A stretch of DNA of 64,000 nucleotides from Bacillus sp. AFS037270 (lineage in GTDB: Bacteria; Bacillota; Bacilli; Bacillales_B; DSM-18226): the NCBI RefSeq assembly GCF_002585305.1, contig NZ_NUNF01000029.1, forward strand, positions 28,068 to 92,067. The letters run 5' to 3'. Positions 30,203-38,694 of the stretch are shown here, piece after piece. Each line of letters starts with the position of its first letter. Positions within the stretch are counted from its first letter, which is position 1. The notes under the pieces were generated by a model. It was not told where the DNA came from and did not search any database. It saw only the letters and a list, made by a program, of their open reading frames with translations. Position numbers and translations under genes: made by a program.

Positions 30203-30853
30203 TTATTTTTTAGGCATGACGGCCACTCGGTGGCTAGGTACTCCCAATGCCCTTGTAACTGCTTCCTTAATCCATTTTTTAACTTCAATATTATCTGCGC
30301 CTTTGGCTACTACTAGCACCCCGCGGATATCTGGTTTCTTAGTTTCTACGACAATAGGAACCTCTTTATCTCCATTACGGAGAATCACTAGCTGCTCGTC
30401 AGTCGAAGAATCAACTACTTTACGCTGGCCGCCTTCACGGTCTGTTTCATCGGTTGTTTGCGATTTTGTCACTGTATTTTTTTCTAGTACCTTCTTGTCG
30501 GTGGAATCAATCGTAACTACCACGGTAACATCATCAACACCCAGCATTGCCTCTAAAGCCTTCTTCATTCGATTTTCATATTTTTCCTCATAATCGGCGA
30601 TGGCTTTATTCTCAGATGACTTTTTCAAGCCAAAAGCGGGAACATCTTCCGTTGCGACTTTTTCATTTGTTGCTGCTGGCTCTGCTTGTGTAGTCGAATT
30701 ATCTTTAAAAACAATATTTCCTACAAGCATAAAGGCGGCTCCAATACACAGGACTAACAGCATATACTGGTATTTTCCTGGTTTCTTTTCGCCCTTATTT
30801 TCCGGTTTAAATATTTTTTTGAGCCATGATAACGGTCCTTGGTTGTTATCCAT
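30203..30853 (-). CDS. spoIIIAG: Stage III sporulation protein SpoIIIAG
   Basis: Ring-forming component of the feeding-tube channel, in the outer forespore membrane. One membrane helix (about 28-48) and a C-terminal ring-building motif domain (IRGVLVVAKGADNIEVKKWI). 216 residues from ATG 30853; an in-frame ATG 24 nt earlier is an alternative. Overlaps the 3' end of spoIIIAF by 8 nt. Confidence 0.92.
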   Translation of the reverse strand: MDNNQGPLSWLKKIFKPENKGEKKPGKYQYMLLVLCIGAAFMLVGNIVFKDNSTTQAEPAATNEKVATEDVPAFGLKKSSENKAIADYEEKYENRMKKALEAMLGVDDVTVVVTIDSTDKKVLEKNTVTKSQTTDETDREGGQRKVVDSSTDEQLVILRNGDKEVPIVVETKKPDIRGVLVVAKGADNIEVKKWIKEAVTRALGVPSHRVAVMPKK

Positions 30854-31475
30854 TATTCTTTTTAATCCCCCCTTCAATCGAAACTTCTACTGTTTTCTCT
30901 GTTACATTCCATTTCTGTGACAGAAATGAAGCAATTTTCTCTGTTTCTACTGTTGATCCTTCAGATGGAAGAGGTTTTTCGGTGTTTATTTCGATTTGTT
31001 TAATTGCTTCGACTGTCTTCACGCCGCTGTCTGGCTGTTTAAGAAGAACCGTAACCTTTTGGAGGTTTTCAGGGAATGCTTTGTCACTTTCTGCGTTTAC
31101 TGCTAGGTCAATTTTTTCTATCTCCAATCCGTATTGATTCATCAACTCCTCCTTAACATCCTTTTTTAGCTGGACAGCCATTTCTTCTAAAATATATGCA
31201 TGTTGGGAGGCTTGTATTTCTTTTTTCTTTAAATCTATTGAATTTTTCATATTTTTTTCACCAGGAGCCTGATATGAAGGGATGGAACTCATGGTTGTTT
31301 CAAAATCCTTGGAAATAAGCTTAAAGATTGGTGTAAGAATGATCGCAATCAAAAGCAGTCCTGTAACCATCTTGGTATATTTCTGCATACTGGAGTTGGG
31401 AAGAAGCATATCGATGACAGTAGCTAGCAGGATAAAAAGGATAATATTTGTTACCCATTCTTTTAAGAAATCCAC
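30846..31475 (-). CDS. spoIIIAF: Stage III sporulation protein SpoIIIAF
   Basis: Channel subunit with two N-terminal membrane helices (about 5-23 and 33-52) and a soluble extracellular domain with a ring-building fold. 209 residues. The start is GTG with a seven-G ribosome site (GGGGGGG) 5 nt upstream. Located between spoIIIAE and spoIIIAG in the canonical order; expected to be sigma-E controlled. Confidence 0.94.
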   Translation of the reverse strand: MDFLKEWVTNIILFILLATVIDMLLPNSSMQKYTKMVTGLLLIAIILTPIFKLISKDFETTMSSIPSYQAPGEKNMKNSIDLKKKEIQASQHAYILEEMAVQLKKDVKEELMNQYGLEIEKIDLAVNAESDKAFPENLQKVTVLLKQPDSGVKTVEAIKQIEINTEKPLPSEGSTVETEKIASFLSQKWNVTEKTVEVSIEGGIKKNNG

Positions 31476-31488
31476 GACTTCCCCCCCT

Positions 31489-32688
31489 TTATCTCATCAT
31501 CATAGTTAAATTTCCTGCTGCCACAATGACCGTAATACTTAAAAAGAACATAAGTGAGACAATCCCTAGGGCTGCAAATACATAGATGACACTTTTACTG
31601 ATAATATCAAGACATTTTATAACTGGACCGCCCCCTAATGGCTGCAGAATGGCAGCGGCAAATTTATAAATAAACGAAATCATTAATATTTTTAATGCCG
31701 GAAACGCCACGATGATTAACAAAATCGCGACACCTGCAATTCCTACTGTATTTTTTAACAACACAGAAGCACTAACAACCGTATCCGTTGCATCTGTAAA
31801 CATTCTTCCGATAACAGGAATAAAATTGCCAGTAACGAATTTAGCCGTTCTGATTGCTACTCCATCAGTAACCGCCGCTGATGCTCCTTGTACCGAAATC
31901 ACACCAAGAAATACGGTTAAGAACAGTCCCATTAACCCGATGCTCCAATTGCGTAACAGCGCTGCTAACTGCGACACCTTGTATTGTTCAGACATTGTAC
32001 TGACAATACTCAGTAAAGTAGCTAAAAAGAGGAGCGGTAGAATAACATATTGCATAATTAATCCGCTTGAATTCATTAAAAATAGGATGACGGGGTGAAA
32101 AAAGGCAGCAGAGACAACTCCTCCTGACGCTGCAATTAAAGCGAGCAGAAGAGGAACAAGGGCCAGGACGAAGGAGATCATCGTTCCAATCGCTTCATTT
32201 GTGTAGCTGATGGCGATATGGAAACTATTTAGAGCTAAAATAACTAGGACCATATAGATGATTGAATATGCTACTTTACTAATCGTGCTCTTCTCAAAGG
32301 CATTTTGCATCGACTGTAGAAACATGCTGAAAATGGTTAACATGATTAAAGAACCCAACAATTTTCCATTCGCAATAAACTCATGAAAAGCGAATTTAAG
32401 TATTCCTTGTCCCCATTGTTTAAAAGAAAATTTTTTATCTCCTTTTACAAAATCATAGAGACTGCCCTTTTGACTCTCCGGCAGGAAGCCGCCATATTTA
32501 TTGGTAATATCCTCCCAATATTGTTGAAGCTCACTTATATCCAGCGACTCTAACTGTTGGTCTACCAAATTCTGAGCCGAGAGTGTTTCTTGAGTGCCTT
32601 TAGATTCTTCCGCAGCTTGTACACTTGGAATATAAAAAAACAAGAATAAGAGAATCATAATAGGAATAAACTGCAGCTTTTGCTTCAT
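31489..32688 (-). CDS. spoIIIAE: Stage III sporulation protein SpoIIIAE
   Basis: Polytopic membrane protein of the A-Q complex, related to transporter-like proteins. A signal peptide (residues 1-26, ending VQA-AEES) is followed by a short extracellular segment and about seven membrane helices. 399 residues from ATG 32688 (GAGGTG upstream). Starts 27 nt inside the spoIIIAD stop region on the transcript order, so translation is likely coupled. Confidence 0.93.
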   Translation of the reverse strand: MKQKLQFIPIMILLFLFFYIPSVQAAEESKGTQETLSAQNLVDQQLESLDISELQQYWEDITNKYGGFLPESQKGSLYDFVKGDKKFSFKQWGQGILKFAFHEFIANGKLLGSLIMLTIFSMFLQSMQNAFEKSTISKVAYSIIYMVLVILALNSFHIAISYTNEAIGTMISFVLALVPLLLALIAASGGVVSAAFFHPVILFLMNSSGLIMQYVILPLLFLATLLSIVSTMSEQYKVSQLAALLRNWSIGLMGLFLTVFLGVISVQGASAAVTDGVAIRTAKFVTGNFIPVIGRMFTDATDTVVSASVLLKNTVGIAGVAILLIIVAFPALKILMISFIYKFAAAILQPLGGGPVIKCLDIISKSVIYVFAALGIVSLMFFLSITVIVAAGNLTMMMR

Positions 32689-32714
32689 TACTACACCTCT
32701 TTTAGGAGCTGTCC

Positions 32715-33104
32715 TCAACTAGGAATAAGTTTTATAATGGTTTCGATTAATACGGTTAAAATAGGGATGGACATGGCTAGAATGATAATTTTTCCGGCTA
32801 ATTCTATCTTGGAAGCAATTGCTCCTTGACCGGCATCCTTTGTAATTTGGGTGGCAAATTCTGCAATATAAGCAATTCCAATGATCTTAAGGATCGTCTC
32901 GACATAAACCATATTTACTTTTGCATTTACGGCCAGCTTTTCAAGCATATGAATAATCTCAAATATTTTATCGACTAAAAAGAGAAAAATCACACAGCCT
33001 ACAAAAACAACTAAGAGAAAAGCAAAATTAGGTTTTTGCTCTTTGATAATTAAGGCAAGAAATGTGGCGATTAGGGCTACACCGACTATTTTGATGATTT
33101 CAAT
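32715..33104 (-). CDS. spoIIIAD: Stage III sporulation protein SpoIIIAD, AUU start
   Basis: Small polytopic membrane protein of the A-Q channel. With standard start codons only 92 residues can be read, but the frame runs upstream through clear family sequence (KIVGVALIATFLALIIKEQK). No ATG, GTG or TTG exists there; an ATT at 33104 lies 7 nt after AAAGGGGGG, giving 129 residues (B. subtilis 133). Three to four helices. The start is 16 nt after the spoIIIAC stop. An AUU start is rare but known (infC). Confidence 0.88.
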   Translation of the reverse strand: MEIIKIVGVALIATFLALIIKEQKPNFAFLLVVFVGCVIFLFLVDKIFEIIHMLEKLAVNAKVNMVYVETILKIIGIAYIAEFATQITKDAGQGAIASKIELAGKIIILAMSIPILTVLIETIIKLIPS

Positions 33105-33120
33105 GGCTGAGCCCCCCTTT

Positions 33121-33324
33121 CTATTGAAACAAGAATACAGATTTTATTTTTTGGAAAAGATCATCCACAATGGTGGCTACCTGGAACAATATATAGATAA
33201 ACCCAAATAACGTAACCCATTGGGCATATTCTTTTTTGCCTACCTGATCCAAGACTGTGTGCAAAAAGGCAACAACGATTCCTACCCCAGCAATTTTAAA
33301 GATAATATCCACTTCTAAACCCAT
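33121..33324 (-). CDS. spoIIIAC: Stage III sporulation protein SpoIIIAC
   Basis: 67-residue membrane protein with two helices, nearly the same as the B. subtilis protein (68 residues): IAGVGIVVAFLHTVLDQVGK then QWVTLFGFIYILFQ. ATG start with GGGGGAAA upstream. Sequence-related to SpoIIIAD and thought to form part of the membrane platform of the channel. Confidence 0.95.
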   Translation of the reverse strand: MGLEVDIIFKIAGVGIVVAFLHTVLDQVGKKEYAQWVTLFGFIYILFQVATIVDDLFQKIKSVFLFQ

Positions 33325-33335
33325 TGCATTTCCCC

Positions 33336-33851
33336 CTAAAATAATAAGATAATCAGTAACAATCCGGATAAGAATCCCAAACTCTTGAGCATCTTTTCAT
33401 ATTTTGCCTGGCGATCGACAGCATCAGCTTCTTCTCTTTCAAGATGGGAAAGCGTAAGCAAAATATGCTTTTGCTGGGAAATGCGATCATGACGGCCTAA
33501 TGTTTCCCCAAATTGCTTCATTATTTCGAATTCTCCCTGTTTTAAAGCAGTTAACTTCCAAATCTCTTGTAAACTAGTCTCCCAGGCATCTTTTACCGTT
33601 GTTTCTGTTTTCGTTAATCTACTCGCAAAGGTTTCAAAGAACTTTGACAGCGGATTAGTAAGCTGGTCGGCTAATCTCCTTGCAGCCTCATGTAGTGGTG
33701 TATGGCTGTACATAATTTCAGCCTCGAGTGATTGCAGTGCTGAGCGTAATGCCCGTAACTGCTTAGGACGGTCACTAAAATTTCGTGCCGCTTCAAATCC
33801 TGTCCAGGTGGTCGCAACAATAATAATAATGGCGCCGATTAACTTAATCAT
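33336..33851 (-). CDS. spoIIIAB: Stage III sporulation protein SpoIIIAB
   Basis: 171 residues with membrane helices at the two ends (about 2-18 and 150-171) and a helical central domain resembling GspF-type platform proteins of type II secretion, as described for the family. ATG start directly after the spoIIIAA stop. Partner of the SpoIIIAA ATPase in the A-Q complex. Confidence 0.94.
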   Translation of the reverse strand: MIKLIGAIIIIVATTWTGFEAARNFSDRPKQLRALRSALQSLEAEIMYSHTPLHEAARRLADQLTNPLSKFFETFASRLTKTETTVKDAWETSLQEIWKLTALKQGEFEIMKQFGETLGRHDRISQQKHILLTLSHLEREEADAVDRQAKYEKMLKSLGFLSGLLLIILLF

Positions 33852-33852
33852 T

Positions 33853-34776
33853 TTATGTCACTCTCACTTTTTGCGGCATTTCGTTGCCATAGGCATCCAG
33901 GATGCGGGTTATCGTTCCAGGTCCCGATGCCCTGCTCAGAATTACAAACCGTTCAAATATCTTTTGGTCCATGATTTCCATTAAGGATGGACGCTTTCTA
34001 ATTTCCTCTATATTTGATCCATGGGTAGTCATCATTAGTTTTATTCCTGCATGTACCGCCTCTTGAATGGCCTCTGCATCTTCTCGGCGGCCGATCTCGT
34101 CAACAATTAATACATCCGGACTCATCGAACGGATCATCATCATCATTCCCTCAGCTTTCGGACAAGCGTCTAAGACATCAAGTCGATGGCCAAAGGTTAA
34201 CTGTGGCACTCCATTAACACAGCCCGCAATCTCACTTCGCTCATCAACAATTCCCACTTTACTTGCTTTATTACCGGTTGGATGATTACCAGATGAAATG
34301 ATCCTCGCAATATCTCTTAGCAATGTGGTTTTTCCTGTTTGCGGCGGTCCAATAATCATGGTGTGCATCCAATCTTCTCGAAAAATATAGGGAACAATCG
34401 CCTCTGCTATTCCGACCTTTTCTCTGGCAATTCTAATGTTGAACGAGGAGATATCTCTTATCGCCTTGACCTTTCCAGCTTCGAGAATGACCTTTCCTGC
34501 TAGTCCAATACGATGTCCCCCGGATATGGTAATATAACCGCGTTTAAGTTCTTCTTCCAATGTATAAATGGAGAATTGACTTATTTTATTCAGAAGATTT
34601 AGGGCATCCTCAGGCTGAATAATATACGATAAAAACCTCGGAGCACCCTTTAGGGTGATTTCGATTGGACGATTAATCCGGATGCGGATTTCCTCTACTT
34701 CTTCTTTTTGATTAGGAGGGATTTGGCTGATTAGGCTGGCAAGATTTTTGGGTAAAAAAGTGAGAATCGTTTCCAC
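33853..34776 (-). CDS. spoIIIAA: Stage III sporulation ATPase SpoIIIAA
   Basis: Secretion-superfamily ATPase that powers or assembles the A-Q channel. Walker A GPPQTGKTTLL (about residue 144), Walker B VLIVDEIGR (about 224), and a C-terminal R3H-like/GspE-type part. 307 residues. GTG start with GAGGAGG 8 nt upstream. First gene of the eight-gene operon, downstream of a near-consensus sigma-E promoter. Confidence 0.96.
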   Translation of the reverse strand: METILTFLPKNLASLISQIPPNQKEEVEEIRIRINRPIEITLKGAPRFLSYIIQPEDALNLLNKISQFSIYTLEEELKRGYITISGGHRIGLAGKVILEAGKVKAIRDISSFNIRIAREKVGIAEAIVPYIFREDWMHTMIIGPPQTGKTTLLRDIARIISSGNHPTGNKASKVGIVDERSEIAGCVNGVPQLTFGHRLDVLDACPKAEGMMMMIRSMSPDVLIVDEIGRREDAEAIQEAVHAGIKLMMTTHGSNIEEIRKRPSLMEIMDQKIFERFVILSRASGPGTITRILDAYGNEMPQKVRVT

Positions 34777-34812
34777 GTATACATCCTCCTCAAATTTCCT
34801 TTCTCATTATTT

Positions 34813-34843
34813 AAAATGTATGCCTGCTTGGACACAATATGAC
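34813..34843 (-). promoter_or_regulatory. Sigma-E promoter of the spoIIIA operon
   Basis: The minus strand has GTCATATT (34843-34836) and CATACATTTT (34822-34813) 13 nt apart, an almost exact sigma-E promoter, 36 nt upstream of the GTG start. Mother-cell expression of spoIIIA by sigma-E is established in B. subtilis. Confidence 0.88.
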
Positions 34844-34960
34844 ATGCACGTCTGTTAATTTCATTCTATTTTTTAGTTAATGTTAATAGAACAAAATACT
34901 GCTTTTACTAGACTTGTAAGATACGAGGAACATTATCCGGGGACAGCCATATTTTATATA

Positions 34961-35020
34961 GAAAAAGCGTAAGCGCCCGTTAAGTGAAGTCCAATAGTCG
35001 CTGGGTGCTGGAACTGGACA
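34961..35020. repeat. Degenerate intergenic repeat (GCGTAAGCGCC family)
   Basis: GAAAAAGCGTAAGCGCCCGT followed by a GTCGCTGGGTGCTGGAACTGGAC segment. It resembles an interspersed repeat I recall from many Bacillus intergenic regions. It fills the gap between the sigma-E promoter of spoIIIAA and the SIMPL gene. A related copy lies near 49591. Family membership is from memory. Confidence 0.45.
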
Positions 35021-35069
35021 ATTCTCAATGTCATATCCATAAGAAAAGTATGAAGGGAGGAAGAGTAAA

Positions 35070-35741
35070 ATGTATCCATATCCTGTACCAACTCGAAATG
35101 GACTGCATCCTAAAGGTCATTTAATAAAAGTGATTGGCGAAGGGGAACTGCTCCTATCACCCGATTCAGCTTCGGTGAACTTAGGAGTAATAACAGAAAT
35201 GAAAGAACTTATACCCGCTCAGCAGCAAAATTCTGTTGAGGTGACAAAAGTGATTAATGCGCTTAAGACACTGGGTATCCCCCAAAATTCAATCCAAACA
35301 TCTGATTATCGAATTGACACTGAGTACGATTATGAACAAGGGAAACAACTTTTTCGTGGTTACAAAGTTACTCATCTTTTAAATGTTAAGATAGACGATC
35401 TATCTTTAGTAGGAAAAGTAGTGGACACTGCGGTTCAAAACGGGGTGAATTATGTTTCAAACATCCAATTTACCCTAAAAAATAAAGAAGGTTTTTATTT
35501 ACAAGCCCTGGCACTTGCACTTAACAATGCAAGTGAAAAAGCGAAAACGATTGCGACAACACTTCATGTCACTTTAAATCCGACACCTAGTTCAGTAGTT
35601 GAGAGCGGTTCTAGCGTGCAACCTATTCATTATCCGGCTGAAACCTTAGCAAAAGGGTTTAGTTCGACTCAACTTGAGCCTGGGCAGCTAAAAGTTAAGG
35701 CCGTAATATCAGCAGAATTTCACTATCATACCACCGTATGA
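35070..35741 (+). CDS. SIMPL (DUF541) domain protein
   Basis: 223 residues, one SIMPL domain through the whole length (IKVIGEGELLLSPDSASVNLGV at the start, YVSNIQFTLKNKEGFYLQAL in the middle, KVKAVISAEF at the end). No signal peptide, so cytoplasmic or surface-associated by other means. ATG start with GGGAGGA upstream. The family is periplasmic or cytoplasmic in other bacteria and has been linked to stress or immune signalling; no role can be set here. Stands alone on the plus strand, convergent with the ccm operon. Confidence 0.85.
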   Translation: MYPYPVPTRNGLHPKGHLIKVIGEGELLLSPDSASVNLGVITEMKELIPAQQQNSVEVTKVINALKTLGIPQNSIQTSDYRIDTEYDYEQGKQLFRGYKVTHLLNVKIDDLSLVGKVVDTAVQNGVNYVSNIQFTLKNKEGFYLQALALALNNASEKAKTIATTLHVTLNPTPSSVVESGSSVQPIHYPAETLAKGFSSTQLEPGQLKVKAVISAEFHYHTTV

Positions 35742-35749
35742 CAGACAAC

Positions 35750-35788
35750 AAAAAAGGACTGAACCATATAGGTCTCAATCCTTTTTTG
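35750..35788. terminator. Bidirectional terminator between SIMPL gene and ccm operon
   Basis: AAAAAAGGA-TGA pairs with TCA-TCCTTTTTT with one internal mismatch; A-run and T-run on opposite flanks, so it can serve both convergent transcripts. Confidence 0.8.
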
Positions 35789-35798
35789 TAAGTATAAA

Positions 35799-36308
35799 TT
35801 ATTTATCATATTTCTTTGCCCAGTTATATAATTGCATTTCCGTGACAGGGCCATTAAAATGCTCTCTGATGATTCCTTGTTTATCAATGACAAAGGTCTC
35901 AGGCTGGCCTGTTACATTATACATTTTCGAAACCTTGGCATTATAGTCAAATAAATAGTTCATTCCTTCTTGGTTGTTTTTGGTCGACTTTTTTATCCGA
36001 TCGATTGTTTCGCCGCGGTTTATCATAAGAAATGGATATTTGTCTCCATAATCCTTTTGAAATGCTGCCAGCTCTGGGAATTCTTCTTTACAAGGTTCAC
36101 ACCAGCTCGCAAAATAATTGATGATAACCACTTTTCCTTTGTATTCAGAAAGTTTCGCAGTACCCCCCTCATATTTTGGCAGTTCGAAGTTATATGCTTG
36201 ATCGCCAACATCGGTGTTTTTACCTTTTGTAACCAAACTATAACCAAAAAAACTAAACATACCTCCAATTAGAATTAATACGAGTAATTTGATGACTCGC
36301 TGGTTCAT
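35799..36308 (-). CDS. ResA/CcmG-like membrane-anchored thioredoxin
   Basis: Reduces apocytochrome c cysteines before heme attachment (family role). One N-terminal membrane anchor (residues about 5-22), then a thioredoxin fold with the redox motif ASWCEPC (about residues 69-75) and the cis-Pro region GQPETFVID. 169 residues from ATG 36308; GGGGGA is 6 nt upstream. Last gene of the ccm operon, so it probably fills the CcmG role of System I, although its sequence is ResA-like. Confidence 0.88.
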   Translation of the reverse strand: MNQRVIKLLVLILIGGMFSFFGYSLVTKGKNTDVGDQAYNFELPKYEGGTAKLSEYKGKVVIINYFASWCEPCKEEFPELAAFQKDYGDKYPFLMINRGETIDRIKKSTKNNQEGMNYLFDYNAKVSKMYNVTGQPETFVIDKQGIIREHFNGPVTEMQLYNWAKKYDK

Positions 36309-36378
36309 CATGCTTCCCCCTGACACCGATAGGCTTTTTATAAAGGGATTGGAAATGCTTCACAGGCCCCTCATAAAA

Positions 36379-36510
36379 TCACTTATCCAGTTCCTTTAAA
36401 AACTCAATTTCCTTTTTAAGCTTTGTGTGTCTTTTTCCTAGAATTAACATGTAAGCGAAAATAACCACCCAAGCAACAGAATAAGCACCGTACATATATT
36501 CATAACCCAT
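36379..36510 (-). CDS. ccmD: CcmD-like 43-residue membrane protein
   Basis: A small gene between ccmC and the thioredoxin. MGYEYMYGAYSVAWVVIFAY is followed by a basic, charged tail (GKRHTKLKKEIEFLKELD). One membrane helix with a Tyr-rich N-terminus and a positive C-terminal side is the CcmD pattern. In System I, CcmD stabilises the CcmABC-holoCcmE complex. ATG at 36510 with AGGAGG 8 nt upstream; 12 nt after the ccmC stop. Confidence 0.85.
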   Translation of the reverse strand: MGYEYMYGAYSVAWVVIFAYMLILGKRHTKLKKEIEFLKELDK

Positions 36511-36522
36511 AATTCATTCCTC

Positions 36523-37284
36523 CTATTTTTCCATGTCTGCTCTTAATTTTTCTTTATAACGTTCAACCTTAATTTTCATATTTTCGAAGGTAACACCTTT
36601 TTGTAGAAGGTAACAATAAAGAATGGTGAATGCTGCAAGGGACACAAACAATGCCGTCAGCATCGTGCCCTCAATTCCTCCACCTTGCTGTGAAGGCCCA
36701 CTGCCAAAAACGATTGGATGAAATTTTGTCTGCCACCAGCGAATAGCAAAGAAAACAATCGGAACGTCTGCAAAACCAATAATTCCAAATACAGCAGCAA
36801 GTCTTGCTTTTTTATCCCAAACCCCATCCATTTGGCGTATCATAATGTAGCCAATGTAGATAAAAAATAGGATTAACGTAGTGATTAACCTTGGTTCCCA
36901 AACCCACCAGGTATTCCATGATGATTTCGCCCAAATTGGTCCTGTTGTTAACACAATGATCGTAAAAACAATACCAATCTCTGCAGAAACATATGCATAA
37001 GTATCTAAAATTCTTTTTCGCATAATCAAGAATAAAATACTAAATACAAATGTAACGAAAAAGGCCATAAATGCCAGCCATGCTGAGCTTACATGGAAAT
37101 AAAAGATTTTTTGTGCTGCGCCCATTGTTTGTTCTTCCGCAGCATAAATAAAAATAAAATAGAGAGCAATTAACATGGAAACAACTGTCCCGCCAAACAA
37201 AATACTCGATATATTGTTTGGCTTCGTTTTGGTCAAATCAGCTCCAGGAAGTACAGCTTTCTCTCGTTCGAGATTCATACTCAT
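36523..37284 (-). CDS. ccmC: Heme exporter / heme handling protein CcmC
   Basis: Attaches heme to CcmE on the outer face of the membrane. 253 residues with six membrane helices. The tryptophan-rich WWD-type segment WAKSSWNTWWVWEPRL lies near residues 118-133; flanking external His are in YFHVSS (about 65) and FHPIVFGSG (about 190). The stop codon of ccmB sits in its ribosome site (GGAGGTTTAA). Start ATG at 37284 or GTG at 37287. Confidence 0.95.
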   Translation of the reverse strand: MSMNLEREKAVLPGADLTKTKPNNISSILFGGTVVSMLIALYFIFIYAAEEQTMGAAQKIFYFHVSSAWLAFMAFFVTFVFSILFLIMRKRILDTYAYVSAEIGIVFTIIVLTTGPIWAKSSWNTWWVWEPRLITTLILFFIYIGYIMIRQMDGVWDKKARLAAVFGIIGFADVPIVFFAIRWWQTKFHPIVFGSGPSQQGGGIEGTMLTALFVSLAAFTILYCYLLQKGVTFENMKIKVERYKEKLRADMEK

Positions 37285-37287
37285 CAC

Positions 37288-37968
37288 TTAAACCTCCAGC
37301 ACATAATCTATTAATAAGAAACAAACAACAAAGAAGATGATATCGTATGCAGTAACGAGCTGGATCCAAGCTATTGCACTTGAGATTTTCTCCATATTCG
37401 TTAAGATAATCTTTGTTGCTTGCACGACACCAATTAAGATTGGTGTTGTGATTGGGAAAAGCAATAATGGCAGCAGCATTTCACTGCTTTTGGAATTTGC
37501 TGCAAGAGCGGCTAAAAATGTCCCAATTGCGATAAAGCCAAAACTCCCTAAAAAGACGACTAAGATGAAAAAAGGGAGACTGCCAAGAAATTCAAAATCA
37601 AATAACAAAAACAGAAAGGGTATTGAAACGATTTCAACTACTAACATCATCGTGAAATTTGCTAGGAATTTACCTACATAGATACTTGCCGCTTCCATTG
37701 GTGCTACCAGCAACCCCTGCATGGTATCATTTCGCTGCTCGGAAATAAATGATCGATTAAGTCCAAGGATCCCGGCAAATACGATAATGACCCAAATAAC
37801 TCCTGGAATAACAGCCTTTGTTGTATTGTTAGCAGGGTCAAAGGCAAAACTGAAAACTACAATAACAAGTCCTGCAAAAATAATTTGTGTTGTCAGAATT
37901 TGTTTTGTTTTTAACTCTGAATATAAATCCTTCTTTGCTAAGAAGAGGGCTGTTCGGAAAAGGTTCAT
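37288..37968 (-). CDS. ccmB: Heme ABC transporter permease CcmB
   Basis: Membrane partner of CcmA, which releases holo-CcmE from CcmC using ATP. 226 residues, six predicted helices, with the cytoplasmic coupling region SEQRNDTMQGLLVAPMEAAS near residues 75-95. ATG overlaps the ccmA stop (ATGA). Typical family length. Confidence 0.94.
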   Translation of the reverse strand: MNLFRTALFLAKKDLYSELKTKQILTTQIIFAGLVIVVFSFAFDPANNTTKAVIPGVIWVIIVFAGILGLNRSFISEQRNDTMQGLLVAPMEAASIYVGKFLANFTMMLVVEIVSIPFLFLLFDFEFLGSLPFFILVVFLGSFGFIAIGTFLAALAANSKSSEMLLPLLLFPITTPILIGVVQATKIILTNMEKISSAIAWIQLVTAYDIIFFVVCFLLIDYVLEV

Positions 37969-38669
37969 GATACACCCTCCACTAGAAGTTCATATTTTTC
38001 TGTGACAAAACCAAGATTGTGATTTTGAATTCTAAAGTCATCAACAATTTTTCCATTCTTCACAATGATTACCCGGTCACAAATTTCCGCTGCTTGTTTA
38101 AAATCATGAGTAACCATCAGTGTTGTAGTACCTTTATCTTTCATAGATAAGATGACATTGTTTAAAATTGATATGGCCCCTTGGTCCAATCCAGTGTGTG
38201 GTTCATCTAAAAGAAGGATCTCTGGATCATGGATAATAGCCCTTGCAATTGCAATCCGTTGAATCATGCCGCGGGAAAAATTTTTGACTGGCTCGTTCAA
38301 GAAAAAGGATAATCCAACATCTTTTACAAGCTTCCTCGCTTTTTGTTCGACATCTTGCACCCCGTATATATTCCCAAAGAATACGAGATTCTCTAGGGGA
38401 GAGTAATGATCATAAAGTAAGCTGGAATGGGGTAAATATCCCAACAATTTTTTTATTTCTATTTGGTTTTTTCGGAGTTCCAAGCCATTAATCAAGACAT
38501 GACCGGATGTCGGTTTAATTAAAGTAGCTAGTACTTTTAGAAGCGTACTCTTCCCCGCACCGTTTGGTCCTAAAATCGCAATAGTTTCCCCTTTTTTTAT
38601 TGAGAGGTCTACGCCACGTAAGATCTGCTTATTGTCAGCTTGCTTCGTCAACTTTTTTAATTCAATCAT
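37965..38669 (-). CDS. ccmA: Heme ABC transporter ATPase CcmA
   Basis: ATP-binding subunit working with CcmB and CcmC. Walker A LGPNGAGKSTLLK (about residues 34-46), signature NFSRGMIQRIAIARA (about 133), Walker B ILLLDEPHTGLD (about 155), H-loop MVTHD. 234 residues from the ATG at 38669, with GGGAGGG 8 nt upstream; the 33-nt longer frame has no ribosome site. Confidence 0.94.
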   Translation of the reverse strand: MIELKKLTKQADNKQILRGVDLSIKKGETIAILGPNGAGKSTLLKVLATLIKPTSGHVLINGLELRKNQIEIKKLLGYLPHSSLLYDHYSPLENLVFFGNIYGVQDVEQKARKLVKDVGLSFFLNEPVKNFSRGMIQRIAIARAIIHDPEILLLDEPHTGLDQGAISILNNVILSMKDKGTTTLMVTHDFKQAAEICDRVIIVKNGKIVDDFRIQNHNLGFVTEKYELLVEGVS

Positions 38670-38694
38670 CGTGCAGTCCCTCCCATCCCAGCTG

